A DNA stretch of 27,987 nucleotides from UASB124 sp041662445. Lineage in GTDB: Bacteria > Babelota > Babeliae > Babelales > RVW-14. The stretch is from positions 1-27,987 of the forward strand of contig JBAZSL010000017.1 of NCBI GenBank assembly GCA_041662445.1, in the 5' to 3' direction. The notes beneath the pieces were generated by a model. It did not search any database and was not told the origin of the DNA. It saw only the letters and a program-made list of their open reading frames with translations. Below, piece after piece: positions 8,163 to 15,910 of this stretch (positions are counted from its first letter, which is position 1; the number at the start of each line of letters is the position of its first letter). Both the position numbers and the translations under genes were made by a program.

Positions 8163-8747
8163 TTAGCGGCCTGTTTTGTACCTGTAGCCACAATAAGTAG
8201 CTATAAACAGGAATGACAGCATGAGTGTTGTTTCAAGCTTGCCATCTACGAACCCTAAATAACCGTAGTGTTTGCGCAGGACAAGTGCGAGAACGCCAAG
8301 AGCTGCGCCCGTAAAGACTTTGCCCGAATGTTTTTTGCCCAATATTGCTGTAGCAATAGATACTATTGCTGCCGTAAATACAGGACTCAACGCTACAAGG
8401 CTTGCAAGCAAAACGCTAGCGGTTATGCGAGGATGGTCTTGGGTAAACTGTTCTACAATTGCCCCCGCAGAAGTCATTGTTTGAGTTACGTTTTGAGTCT
8501 GAGCTGCAATACTCTGAAGTTTCTTGTAATCAAATATCGCTTTTACCGTGCCGTTACTCTTCTGAGAGCTACTCTGTGTACTACTTGAAGATGAGACTGA
8601 CGAAGAAGGCAAGGCTGCTGGTGACGCAGCTAAAGCGTCTACACCATATTCATTTCCATAATCAGCATCATCCTGCTGCATAGCATACATACTCGACATG
8701 CTAAGGCCGGCAACAAGAGTAACCAAGAACTTTTTAAATAAGTTCAT
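8163..8747 (-). CDS. Exported or membrane protein of unknown function
   Basis: 194 residues, not recognised. The frame opens at 8762, but GGAGGT lies 8 nt before the ATG at 8747 and almost touches the earlier ATG at 8753, so 8747 is chosen. The signal peptide MNLFKKFLVTLVAGLSMSS ends at YA, followed by Met-Gln-Gln-Asp-Asp. Residues about 45-65 are a serine-rich linker. The second half has three hydrophobic stretches (ITASVLLASLVALSPVFTAA, VFTGAALGVLALVL and TTLMLSFLFIATYCGY), so the protein is probably anchored in the inner membrane with a short cytoplasmic or periplasmic basic tail. Only 44 nt separate it from the upstream secreted-protein gene, so the two are probably one transcript. Confidence 0.75.
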   Translation of the reverse strand: MNLFKKFLVTLVAGLSMSSMYAMQQDDADYGNEYGVDALAASPAALPSSSVSSSSSTQSSSQKSNGTVKAIFDYKKLQSIAAQTQNVTQTMTSAGAIVEQFTQDHPRITASVLLASLVALSPVFTAAIVSIATAILGKKHSGKVFTGAALGVLALVLRKHYGYLGFVDGKLETTLMLSFLFIATYCGYRYKTGR

Positions 8748-8791
8748 GAACATAACCTCCATTTAAATACATACAAAAAAGCAGCTAAGAT

Positions 8792-9217
8792 TTATTTGAC
8801 CTCAGCGGCCTTTTTGGGCTCAGAAGCCTTAGTATCTTTTTTATCTTCTGCTTCAGAATTTTTCATCTCTTCAGCAAAAAGCTTTTCTAATTCGGCAAGT
8901 TGTTTTCTGAACTCTTCGTCCGAGAACTCCTCACCAGCGGGTTGATTACCTTTTTCTTGTTCTACATTTGTAGCTGGAACTTCAGCTTTCTTCTCAGCGA
9001 CTGGCTGAGCGGGAGCAGGAGCTGCTACTGCTGGAGCAACTACAGGTTCAGGCTTTGACACAGGGGCAACGTGAGTTTTTTCACACGCACATTTTACAAC
9101 GTCATTTTTAACAACATTAGCTGGCTGTGGTTGCTGCGCTGCAGAAATGCCTGCATCAAGCATACTCACCGTTGTGACAAAACCGACACATAGAGCTGGA
9201 ATGAATAACTTCTTCAT
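8792..9217 (-). CDS. Small secreted Ala/Pro/Glu-rich protein
   Basis: 141 residues, no recognised family. The signal peptide MKKLFIPALCVGFVTTVSML ends near ISA-A. A CAC motif follows (VKCACEK), then an Ala-Pro-Val-rich segment (about 50-80) that is probably extended and disordered, and finally a charged helical stretch (FSDEEFRKQLAELEKLFAEE) and a Lys/Glu tail. GGAGGT sits 5 nt before the ATG. The gene has a near-consensus promoter and leads a probable two-gene unit with the membrane protein downstream. Extended proline-alanine segments often span the periplasm or tether an envelope complex, but no function can be assigned. Confidence 0.75.
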   Translation of the reverse strand: MKKLFIPALCVGFVTTVSMLDAGISAAQQPQPANVVKNDVVKCACEKTHVAPVSKPEPVVAPAVAAPAPAQPVAEKKAEVPATNVEQEKGNQPAGEEFSDEEFRKQLAELEKLFAEEMKNSEAEDKKDTKASEPKKAAEVK

Positions 9218-9291
9218 GGTAAACCTCCATCTATAAAAATAATATTTACGTTATAGTGCAATTTTACATTATTGTGTTTCTTCATTCTTTT

Positions 9292-9319
9292 ATAATAGAA
9301 AATATTAATCTTTTGTCAA
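9292..9319 (-). promoter_or_regulatory. Near-consensus sigma70 promoter for the 9217-8163 pair
   Basis: On the minus strand TTGACA (9319-9314), a 16-nt spacer and TATTAT (9297-9292). This gives a 5' leader of about 65 nt before the ATG at 9217. Confidence 0.7.
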
Positions 9320-9464
9320 CCACCCCTAATATTCATTAATGCTGAATAATTAACTTCTATTAGTAACAAAACCCAAAGAAAAACCGGCAAATTATTGCTT
9401 TTCAGCCCATAACCAGCAAAACTGTTTTGTTTAATTATTGGAATAAACATTAAAAGGAGCCTTG

Positions 9465-10661
9465 ATGTTGTCGCTACTTACTCCAGAAATCATCAAAAAT
9501 CAGCGTGTTTTTGTACGCGCTGACCTCAATGTTCCTACCCAAGACGCCATAATTACCGACGACTTTCGTCTCCACGCCGCGCTCCCTACATTACTGCTTG
9601 CCCGTCAGGCCGGCGCCTCGGTTGTTCTTGCAACCCACTTCGGCAACCCAAAACCAGAAACTCACGATCCTTCGCTTTCAACCCAACAACTTATTCCATG
9701 GTTTGAAAGCCATAACATTCCCGTTGTCTTTGCAGCCACAATCCAAGAGGCCGCACAACTCCAAGGCCCACACCACATAGTCCTTCTTGAAAACCTTCGA
9801 TTTTTTCCTGGCGAAAAGGGACATGATATCGCTTTTGCTCGGCAGCTTGCAACACTAGCCGATGTTTATGTGAATGATGCTTTCGGCACCATTCATCGCA
9901 ACGACACCTCAGTAACTCTCTTGCCGCAACAATTCCCCCCCCACCTTCGTCTCATAGGCCTTCTTATTGCCCGCGAGATGCAAGGGCTCGATCGTCTGAT
10001 CCAGAAGCCAGAGCAACCATTCGCTACCATAATTGGGGGTGCAAAGCTCGATGATAAAGTCCCCCTCATCACCAATCTTCTTGAACGGCCGCATCATCAA
10101 CGCATTGCCTCGTGCATGGTGGGTGGATTGCCGTCGCTTGCCTTTATCAAGGCCCTTGGCCACCATGTCGGCACCACCCAACTTGAAGCATCCACTGTCA
10201 CACACGCAGCACACATCATGGATTGCGCTCAAAAAAAAGGTGTTCGCATCGATGTTCCATCGGATGTCATGATTAACGAGGGAGAATTGGGATCCACGCC
10301 GCACGGCTGTGCCGCAGATGCTATCCCAGCAGCTGCTACTGTCGTTGATATTGGTCCGGCAACCATCAGGCAATATGTATATAACGTGGCCCAAGCACAC
10401 ACCGTCTTTATCAATGGCACAATGGGCATTTTTGAATATCCGGCATACCAAGACGGCACACGTGCGGTACTGCAAGCCATTGCTGCAAGTAAGGGCTACA
10501 CCGTTCTGGGTGGTGGTGATACAACAGCCGCAGCAGCTGCCTGCAAGCTTACCAGGGCATTTAGTTTTGTTTCTTCTGGCGGTGGAGCAACGCTGGCTTA
10601 CCTTGGGGCTGCTAACCCTTTAGAGCAACTTCCAGGGCTAAAGTCGCTTATTTCTGCTTAG
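9465..10661 (+). CDS. pgk: Phosphoglycerate kinase
   Basis: Glycolytic ATP-generating step: transfers phosphate from 1,3-bisphosphoglycerate to ADP. 398 residues, normal length. Family landmarks appear in order: RADLNVP, DDFRL, VLLENLRFFPGEKGHD, YVNDAFGTIHRNDTSV, GGAKLDDKVPLI, VVDIGPATI, NGTMGIFEYP, GGGDTTAAA and SSGGGATLAYL. The usual NGPMG reads NGTMG and the usual GGGDS reads GGGDT; both are conservative. The upstream TTG at 9462 is in frame, but AGGAG fits the ATG at 9465 better. It stands alone, with no other glycolytic gene beside it. Its presence shows at least lower glycolysis is retained. Confidence 0.97.
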   Translation: MLSLLTPEIIKNQRVFVRADLNVPTQDAIITDDFRLHAALPTLLLARQAGASVVLATHFGNPKPETHDPSLSTQQLIPWFESHNIPVVFAATIQEAAQLQGPHHIVLLENLRFFPGEKGHDIAFARQLATLADVYVNDAFGTIHRNDTSVTLLPQQFPPHLRLIGLLIAREMQGLDRLIQKPEQPFATIIGGAKLDDKVPLITNLLERPHHQRIASCMVGGLPSLAFIKALGHHVGTTQLEASTVTHAAHIMDCAQKKGVRIDVPSDVMINEGELGSTPHGCAADAIPAAATVVDIGPATIRQYVYNVAQAHTVFINGTMGIFEYPAYQDGTRAVLQAIAASKGYTVLGGGDTTAAAAACKLTRAFSFVSSGGGATLAYLGAANPLEQLPGLKSLISA

Positions 10662-10693
10662 AAACATCATTTTAATGAATTTGATGCGCATAG

Positions 10694-10722
10694 TTGCAGG
10701 AGGAACACTCTGCGGTTATACT
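10694..10722 (+). promoter_or_regulatory. Candidate promoter giving the RRM gene a long leader
   Basis: TTGCAG (10694-10699), 17 nt, then TATACT (10717-10722). If used, the RRM mRNA would have a leader of about 190 nt. The rest of the 260-nt gap is T-rich, with a short GTCGT/ACGAC hairpin at 10775-10788. No terminator for pgk is evident. Confidence 0.35.
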
Positions 10723-10921
10723 GGGATTCACGTCTAAGTTTAGTTTTGTTCTTTGTAGTTTTTGTAGTTAATGCGTCGTTAAAACGACATCGGGTTTATC
10801 TAAAAAAGGTCTCGTTTTGTTAAGTTTTATTTTTAATGTAGTGCAGGTAAGCGATATGTAATGACCCCTCTCACCGTTTTTTTGTTTCCAATAAGTAGTA
10901 TTTTTTAAGAAAGAATAATTC

Positions 10922-11278
10922 ATGAAAATTTACGTCGGCAATCTTGCCAACAGTATCACCGATCAAGAACTCAGCGACCTTTTCTCAGCATACGGCGCAG
11001 TTATCTCAGCCCGCGTCATCAAAGACAAATTCAGCGGCCAATCCCGCGGTTTTGGTTTTGTTGAAATGGGTGATGAAGAGGCAAACGCTGCTATCACCGG
11101 TTTGAATGGCTCAGATGTTAAAGGCCAAGCAATCCGTGCCAGCGAAGCTCGTCCACCACAAGAACGCACAGGCGGCGGTTTTGGCGGTAACAGAGGCGGC
11201 GGCATGGGTCGCGGTGGCTTCGGCGGCAGCAGAGGCGGTGGTTTTGGCGGCAGAGGCGGAGATCGTTTCAACCGTTAA
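10922..11278 (+). CDS. RRM RNA-binding protein with glycine-rich tail
   Basis: 118 residues. Residues 1-80 form one RNA recognition motif: RNP2 is IYVGNL (residues 3-8) and RNP1 is RGFGFVEM (about 41-48), with the aromatic residues that stack on RNA bases intact. Residues 84-118 are a low-complexity Gly/Arg tail (GGGFGGNRGGGMGRGGFGG) like that of eukaryotic and cyanobacterial glycine-rich RNA-binding proteins, which often respond to cold. It probably acts in the cytoplasm as an RNA chaperone. The ribosome-binding site is weak (AAGAAAG). A strong hairpin follows at once, so this is a single-gene transcript. Confidence 0.95.
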   Translation: MKIYVGNLANSITDQELSDLFSAYGAVISARVIKDKFSGQSRGFGFVEMGDEEANAAITGLNGSDVKGQAIRASEARPPQERTGGGFGGNRGGGMGRGGFGGSRGGGFGGRGGDRFNR

Positions 11279-11307
11279 TTGCTAATTACCTTATTATCGC
11301 ACTACAT

Positions 11308-11335
11308 AAGGGGCATGCTTAACAGCATGCCCCTT
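11308..11335 (+). terminator. Terminator hairpin after the RRM gene
   Basis: A 12-bp perfect stem AAGGGGCATGCT / AGCATGCCCCTT with a 4-nt loop, followed by a short pyrimidine run. Confidence 0.8.
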
Positions 11336-11415
11336 CTTCATTGGTCCCTTCATAGCGCGGCGTTGTAGGACATCATCCCCCTCAACCAACAACCCCAAAA
11401 ATGAAGAACCCTTCA

Positions 11416-11444
11416 CCCCACCGTAAAATTTTTGTAGGGTGGGG
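11416..11444 (+). other. Hairpin in the leader of the cysteine-rich gene
   Basis: CCCCACC pairs with GGTGGGG around a 15-nt AT-rich loop, about 50 nt upstream of the ATG at 11493. It has no T-run. It may be a leader structure or a second weak terminator. Confidence 0.4.
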
Positions 11445-11492
11445 CTAGTGTCGTTTTTATTCGGGTGGTCCTCTTCAGGAAAGGAAGAGTCA

Positions 11493-11762
11493 ATGAAAAA
11501 ATTTATATTCTGCTTACTGCTGGCCGGTCTTGGTGCCGCTCCTGCGCTTTTTGGCAATTGCACAGAGGGAAATTGTAAGTGCAAATGCTGCATGGACACA
11601 ACATGTTGTAAAAAATGCTACAAAAAAGGTACAACCTGCAAGTGCGGCCATGACGCCTCTCAGCATAATACCACCTGCGGCAAGAAAAAATCCTGCCGCT
11701 GCCCCAAAGGGAATTGCACCTGCGACAAGAAGAAGTCCTGTGGCTGCAGCTGCACAAAATAA
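11493..11762 (+). CDS. Small cysteine-rich secreted protein, metallothionein-like composition
   Basis: 89 residues. The frame extends upstream without an ATG; GGAAAGGAAGAG precedes the ATG at 11493, which begins a signal peptide (MKKFIFCLLLAGLGAAPALF). The remaining 68 or so residues contain 18 cysteines, many as CxC or CC (CKCKCC, TTCCKKC, CRC, CTC, CGCSC), plus two His and many Lys. There is no hydrophobic core, so folding must depend on metal binding or disulfides. Metal binding like a metallothionein is a fair guess, but export from the cytoplasm is unusual for that class; a disulfide-rich toxin or surface protein is possible. No established family is recognised. Confidence 0.75.
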   Translation: MKKFIFCLLLAGLGAAPALFGNCTEGNCKCKCCMDTTCCKKCYKKGTTCKCGHDASQHNTTCGKKKSCRCPKGNCTCDKKKSCGCSCTK

Positions 11763-11785
11763 CATCAAAAAATAGATTTAATCGT

Positions 11786-11810
11786 AAGAGCGCGGGCTAT
11801 CCGCGCTCTT
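11786..11810. terminator. Bidirectional terminator hairpin
   Basis: AAGAGCGCGG / CCGCGCTCTT, a perfect 10-bp stem with a 5-nt loop, between convergent genes. The stop codon of the minus-strand SbcC-like gene lies in the loop, so the hairpin overlaps the end of that gene. Confidence 0.75.
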
Positions 11811-14517
11811 CTATTGTTATCACCGATCCACTTGGACTTTTTTCGACGATAAAATGCACCGGAAAATTGTGCTTGAACTCTACCAGATGTGACACGATAA
11901 GAATCTTGGCAAAATCATCACGAATCGCATGAAGCACATCCATAATATGTGACAAACCTTCTTCATCCTGCGATCCAAAACCCTCATCAATAATCAATGT
12001 CTGCAGGGCCGTACCAGCACGGCGAGCAAGCAATTTAGCAACGGCAATACGCAGCGCAAAATCGATACGAAACGCCTCACCCCCCGAGTACATTTCGTAA
12101 GGACGCATACCAGCACTATCACTAATATGAATATCAAGCGACTCTTTAACACCGCCACTTTTTAAATCACGAAGCGATTCAATAAAAATGTGTGCCTGAT
12201 TATCAGTAAGCCGCTCCAAAATCGTATTGGCTTCCTGCTCGATTTCAGGAATCGCTTCTTCGATAAGCAGCGCCTGAATACCGTTTTTACTCGCCGCCAT
12301 TGCAATTGCTTGATAATCTTCAATTTCACGTTCAAGGAGCTGCACTTGCGCGGTAAGCGCCGTAGCAGATTTTTTAATAGTCTCAATGCGGCTCAGATCA
12401 CTGGCAATGCTACCAATGTCATGGAGTAAGAGATCTTTTTCTTTGGTGTGGCGTACACGCTCATCAGAACATTCATCGATACTCAAGCGAAGTTGCTGCT
12501 CTTGCGTATCAAGCGATGCAAAGGTACTGAGGCGGTCGGCGAGCTGTCGCTTGGCAGCCGCCATACGTTTAATCTCTTTTGCCAGCACAGAGCATTGAGT
12601 ACGACGATCCTGTTGCGTTTTATAAATTTGTGCCAATGAGGCTAGTTGTGCAATTTGCTCATCAATATGCAAACGTCGTAACTGCAGCTGACGGTACACA
12701 ACGTCATCGGTTGCCAAAAGCTGTTTCTCCCGTTCAAGTGATGCAAGGAGAACCGAAAGTTCTTTAATCGTTTCATCAGATTCGGTAGCCTGTTGCGCCT
12801 GCGCTAGCGCATCTTCGAGCTGCTTGCGTATGCCATCAAGTTGTTCTTTACACGCTTGTTCTTCATGTACAAGCAGGTCATGCGCATTCTTGTGCTTGCA
12901 CACTTCTTCTTTTACGTCATGTATTTTTTTAACCAGATCTTCGCGCTTACGCTGCTCGTCGTGAAGCTTGTCGACAGCGGTTTGTGCAGCAACGCGTTCT
13001 TCATGTTGCGCAATCAAAATTTCTTTAAGTTTTTTCACTAGAAACGATACCCGCTGCAACCGTCGCGTCAAAAATTCACTTTGTTCTTCAAGTCGATCGG
13101 CTAAAAACTGTTTGCGCTTTGCCGTTAAGAGTTGCTCACACAAGGGACATGATGGCTGATGCGATGCACGCAATGACTGATTTTTGTGCTCAAGTTCGCC
13201 ACATTCATTTTTTATCCACGTCCCACGTTGTACCAGCATATGATAATATGCCTTGCGCTTATCAAATTGCTGCATAATACGTTCAAGATTTTTCATACAC
13301 GCATCATGCTGGCCACACGCCTGCTCACAATTTTTTAACTCACGCTGCGCCGCGGCAAGCTTGGCAAGAATCTCCTGCTCCTGACGCTCATGCTCAGCAC
13401 GACGAACACTCTGATTATGGTAGGCAACCTCACGCTCATGCACCAACCGACTGCTCTGTTCAATAATACGACCATGTTCAGCGGCAAGAGTGTTTTGTCG
13501 TTTATTCAATTGTTCACGTAACGCCACCATACGCTCGTGCACCGCCAAAGCTTTTTGTCGCTGCTCCATAAGGACAGTCTCTTGTTCAACAAGCAGCCGT
13601 TTTTGTTCGTGCAATACATTATAATCGGGAAGTTTGAGCAGCCCTATGTGCGTCTGCCGCCATGCAGCAACAAGTTCACCTAGCTGCTCACGTTGCGCAA
13701 CAATAGTCTGTTCAAGCGCAGTGTATTCTTCACGAAGTGTGCTGGCTGTCTGCTGTGCAGCTTTGCAGGCCGCATATGCATGCTCAAGCACCTGAAGTTT
13801 TTCAGAAATCGTTGCAAGCGCACTGGTATAACCTTCAAGCTTCTGGCGTTCTTCGGCAAGGCGTAACGTAAGCGCTTCTTCATGCGCTATTTCACGCGCA
13901 TGTTGCTCATGCACCAATAACAAACCTTTTTTTTCTTCAGAAAAAAGCCGTACTTTTTCCAGCGCACGTTGTTGCAAATGATCATAATGGGTTAGCCCCA
14001 AGATGGTTGCTAATACCTGCTTGCGTTCTTTTGCAGATTTTTTTGAAAATTCATTCGACTGGCCCTGACGAATAAAAGCGGAATTAATAAAAGTCTCATA
14101 ATCGAGTCCGATAACCCGCTCGATACATATTTGCGTGGCTTTAATGGTTTTTTCAGTTAGTGACAAAAACTTATTCGCCTGTGCGTCAAAAACCTCATAA
14201 TCAAGTGCGGCATACGGACGTCCATACGTTTTGGCAAATTCACGCCGCACACGGTAGATAGTTCCTCCGCACGAAAATTCTACACTTACTACCATGCGCG
14301 TTTGACCAAGATGCAAAAGCCCCTCATCAGCCTTGACCGCACCAGTAATTTTGCGCGCTTGGCCCCACAATGCCCACGTAAGGGCGTCAAGCAGAGCAGA
14401 TTTGCCATGGCCATTCTTGCCAGAAAGGCAAATAAGAGCGTGCTGACGAAAATCGATACGTTGCACCGTTTCGCCATAACTTAAAAAATTTTTAAGTTCT
14501 ATGCTGTGTGGAATCAT
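11797..14517 (-). CDS. sbcC: SbcC/Rad50-like SMC-family nuclease subunit
   Basis: ATPase arm of the SbcCD (Mre11-Rad50) complex, which opens DNA hairpins and processes double-strand ends. 906 residues from the ATG at 14517; the frame continues to a TTG at 14559, but the family's N-terminus (IPHSIELKNFLSYGETVQRI) begins at the ATG. Walker A is GKNGHGKS (33-40), followed by ALLDALTWALWGQARK. Two long Glu/Arg/Gln-rich coiled-coil arms flank a zinc hook CPLC at 457-460. Near the C-terminus come the ABC signature YSGGEAFRIDFALRIAVAKL and Walker B LIIDEGFGSQDEEG. Somewhat shorter than E. coli SbcC. The sbcD nuclease gene is not adjacent. It diverges from rodA across a gap of about 90 nt. Confidence 0.9.
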   Translation of the reverse strand: MIPHSIELKNFLSYGETVQRIDFRQHALICLSGKNGHGKSALLDALTWALWGQARKITGAVKADEGLLHLGQTRMVVSVEFSCGGTIYRVRREFAKTYGRPYAALDYEVFDAQANKFLSLTEKTIKATQICIERVIGLDYETFINSAFIRQGQSNEFSKKSAKERKQVLATILGLTHYDHLQQRALEKVRLFSEEKKGLLLVHEQHAREIAHEEALTLRLAEERQKLEGYTSALATISEKLQVLEHAYAACKAAQQTASTLREEYTALEQTIVAQREQLGELVAAWRQTHIGLLKLPDYNVLHEQKRLLVEQETVLMEQRQKALAVHERMVALREQLNKRQNTLAAEHGRIIEQSSRLVHEREVAYHNQSVRRAEHERQEQEILAKLAAAQRELKNCEQACGQHDACMKNLERIMQQFDKRKAYYHMLVQRGTWIKNECGELEHKNQSLRASHQPSCPLCEQLLTAKRKQFLADRLEEQSEFLTRRLQRVSFLVKKLKEILIAQHEERVAAQTAVDKLHDEQRKREDLVKKIHDVKEEVCKHKNAHDLLVHEEQACKEQLDGIRKQLEDALAQAQQATESDETIKELSVLLASLEREKQLLATDDVVYRQLQLRRLHIDEQIAQLASLAQIYKTQQDRRTQCSVLAKEIKRMAAAKRQLADRLSTFASLDTQEQQLRLSIDECSDERVRHTKEKDLLLHDIGSIASDLSRIETIKKSATALTAQVQLLEREIEDYQAIAMAASKNGIQALLIEEAIPEIEQEANTILERLTDNQAHIFIESLRDLKSGGVKESLDIHISDSAGMRPYEMYSGGEAFRIDFALRIAVAKLLARRAGTALQTLIIDEGFGSQDEEGLSHIMDVLHAIRDDFAKILIVSHLVEFKHNFPVHFIVEKSPSGSVITIEERG

Positions 14518-14606
14518 GAGAATATTGGAAACTCGTTTTATGCGTAGTATGCTGTACAAGCTTTAATTTATACCAAGAAGATGAGTAAGAAGCAAAGAGT
14601 GTGTAC

Positions 14607-15722
14607 ATGCTTATGTTTGATCGACGATATTTCCGCTACTTTGATTGGTTAAGCTTTGCCATAACCATAGCATTGGTCAGTATTGGACTCATGTTTGTTT
14701 TTAGCGCAACATATCGTCCTGACCGCCCTCTTTCTCTTTTTTTCAAGAAACAACTTTTTGGCGCGCTCGCGGGGTTTGTTATCTATTTTTTATTCTGTGC
14801 GCTTGAAGTACGGCGATTATCACGATTCGCCCTTGGCGGCTATTTTTTTACCATCGTACTTCTCGTTTACTCTATTGTCAGCGGCTGGATTGCAAAAGGA
14901 GCAACACGCTGGGTCTCGCTCTATTTCTTTCGTTTTCAACCCTCAGAACTTATTAAACTTTTTCTTCCTGCCTTCATTGCTTCATACTTCAGCGAACTGG
15001 AAACGCCCAAGTACTATGCATATCCGCCAATTCCTTTTACCGATTTTCTCATCCCGCTTGCAGTACTTTCGTGTAGTTGTCTTTTAATTGCTAAACAACC
15101 GGATCTTGGTACCGCCTTATTGGCGTTATTTACCGGACTCATATTGCTCTGGTTTGTTGGAATTCCCCGCTCTTTTTTTCTGGTGCTTGGCATGATGTGC
15201 CTTATCGGCACTCCCATTTTGTGGAAATGCCTCAAACCCTATCAGCAAACACGCTTTTTAGTGCTCATGGGGTATGGTGAAGCGCGCAAAGAACGCTATC
15301 AAATAGAGCAATCAAAAATTGCTATTGGCTCGGGCGGCATTATCGGAAAAGGTTTTCTCAAAGGAACCCAAAATAAGCTCGATTTTCTACCCGAAGATCA
15401 CACTGACTGTATTTTTTCAGTGGTCTGCGAAGAGTGGGGTTTTATGGGCGCACTCATGATACTCATGTTGTATATCATTCTTTTTGCACGCCTTGTCTAC
15501 ATCATCACACATGTCCCCAATTTTTTTGAACAAATAGTAGGGCTCGGCTTGATGGTTCATATCTTATTGTCGGTATTGATTAATATTGGAATGGTCACCG
15601 GACTACTGCCCATTGTCGGCATTCCATTGCCACTTTTTAGCTATGGGCTTTCAAATTTATGGGTGACCCTGGCAAGTTTGGGGTGGTTGAATAATATCGC
15701 AATTCGACGGTTTTATTATTGA
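14607..15722 (+). CDS. rodA: RodA/FtsW-family SEDS glycosyltransferase
   Basis: Membrane peptidoglycan polymerase of the SEDS family that, with a class B PBP, builds lateral wall in rod-shaped cells. About 371 residues with roughly ten hydrophobic segments. Diagnostic motifs are FVFSATYRP, KGATRWVSLYFFRFQPSEL, KQPDLGTALLALF, the loop FLPEDHTDCIFSVVCEEWGF carrying the conserved Asp, and GMVTGLLPIVGIPLPLFSYG. The last motif continues LSN where RodA/FtsW usually has G-S/T-S. The start is uncertain: GTG 14601, ATG 14607 and ATG 14613 are all in frame with only a weak ribosome-binding site. RodA is favoured over FtsW from the KGATRW/QPSEL spacing and lack of an N-terminal extension. The gene implies the cell makes peptidoglycan. 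Confidence 0.92.
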   Translation: MLMFDRRYFRYFDWLSFAITIALVSIGLMFVFSATYRPDRPLSLFFKKQLFGALAGFVIYFLFCALEVRRLSRFALGGYFFTIVLLVYSIVSGWIAKGATRWVSLYFFRFQPSELIKLFLPAFIASYFSELETPKYYAYPPIPFTDFLIPLAVLSCSCLLIAKQPDLGTALLALFTGLILLWFVGIPRSFFLVLGMMCLIGTPILWKCLKPYQQTRFLVLMGYGEARKERYQIEQSKIAIGSGGIIGKGFLKGTQNKLDFLPEDHTDCIFSVVCEEWGFMGALMILMLYIILFARLVYIITHVPNFFEQIVGLGLMVHILLSVLINIGMVTGLLPIVGIPLPLFSYGLSNLWVTLASLGWLNNIAIRRFYY

Positions 15723-15794
15723 TACCAATTTGGTTACGATTAATCGTAACGTTCAAGAAGATATACCATGCGCCAGATTGATATGCTGTAAAAT

Positions 15795-15830
15795 AAAAAC
15801 CCCTCCGGAAATGGCTTCCGAGGGGTTTTT
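15795..15830. terminator. Strong bidirectional terminator
   Basis: AAAAACCCCT(C)CGGAA pairs with TTCCGAGGGGTTTTT around a short loop; one C is bulged. There are T-runs in both orientations. It serves rodA (plus) and the coiled-coil/RelE-like gene (minus). Confidence 0.9.
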
Positions 15831-15910
15831 ATCAAACATGATCAAAAAATGACGTTTGTTTATATGCAGCTTTTTATACTATTTTCAGTTAAACAGCTGA
15901 ACTATTTTTA

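Noticed and set aside
9909..10475. A 188-codon minus-strand frame inside pgk
   Set aside because: It lies opposite a well-conserved PGK and its product has no coherent composition.
11493..11562. Cys-rich protein as a lipoprotein with Cys23 lipidated
   Set aside because: The residues before that Cys (Phe-Gly-Asn) do not form a lipobox.
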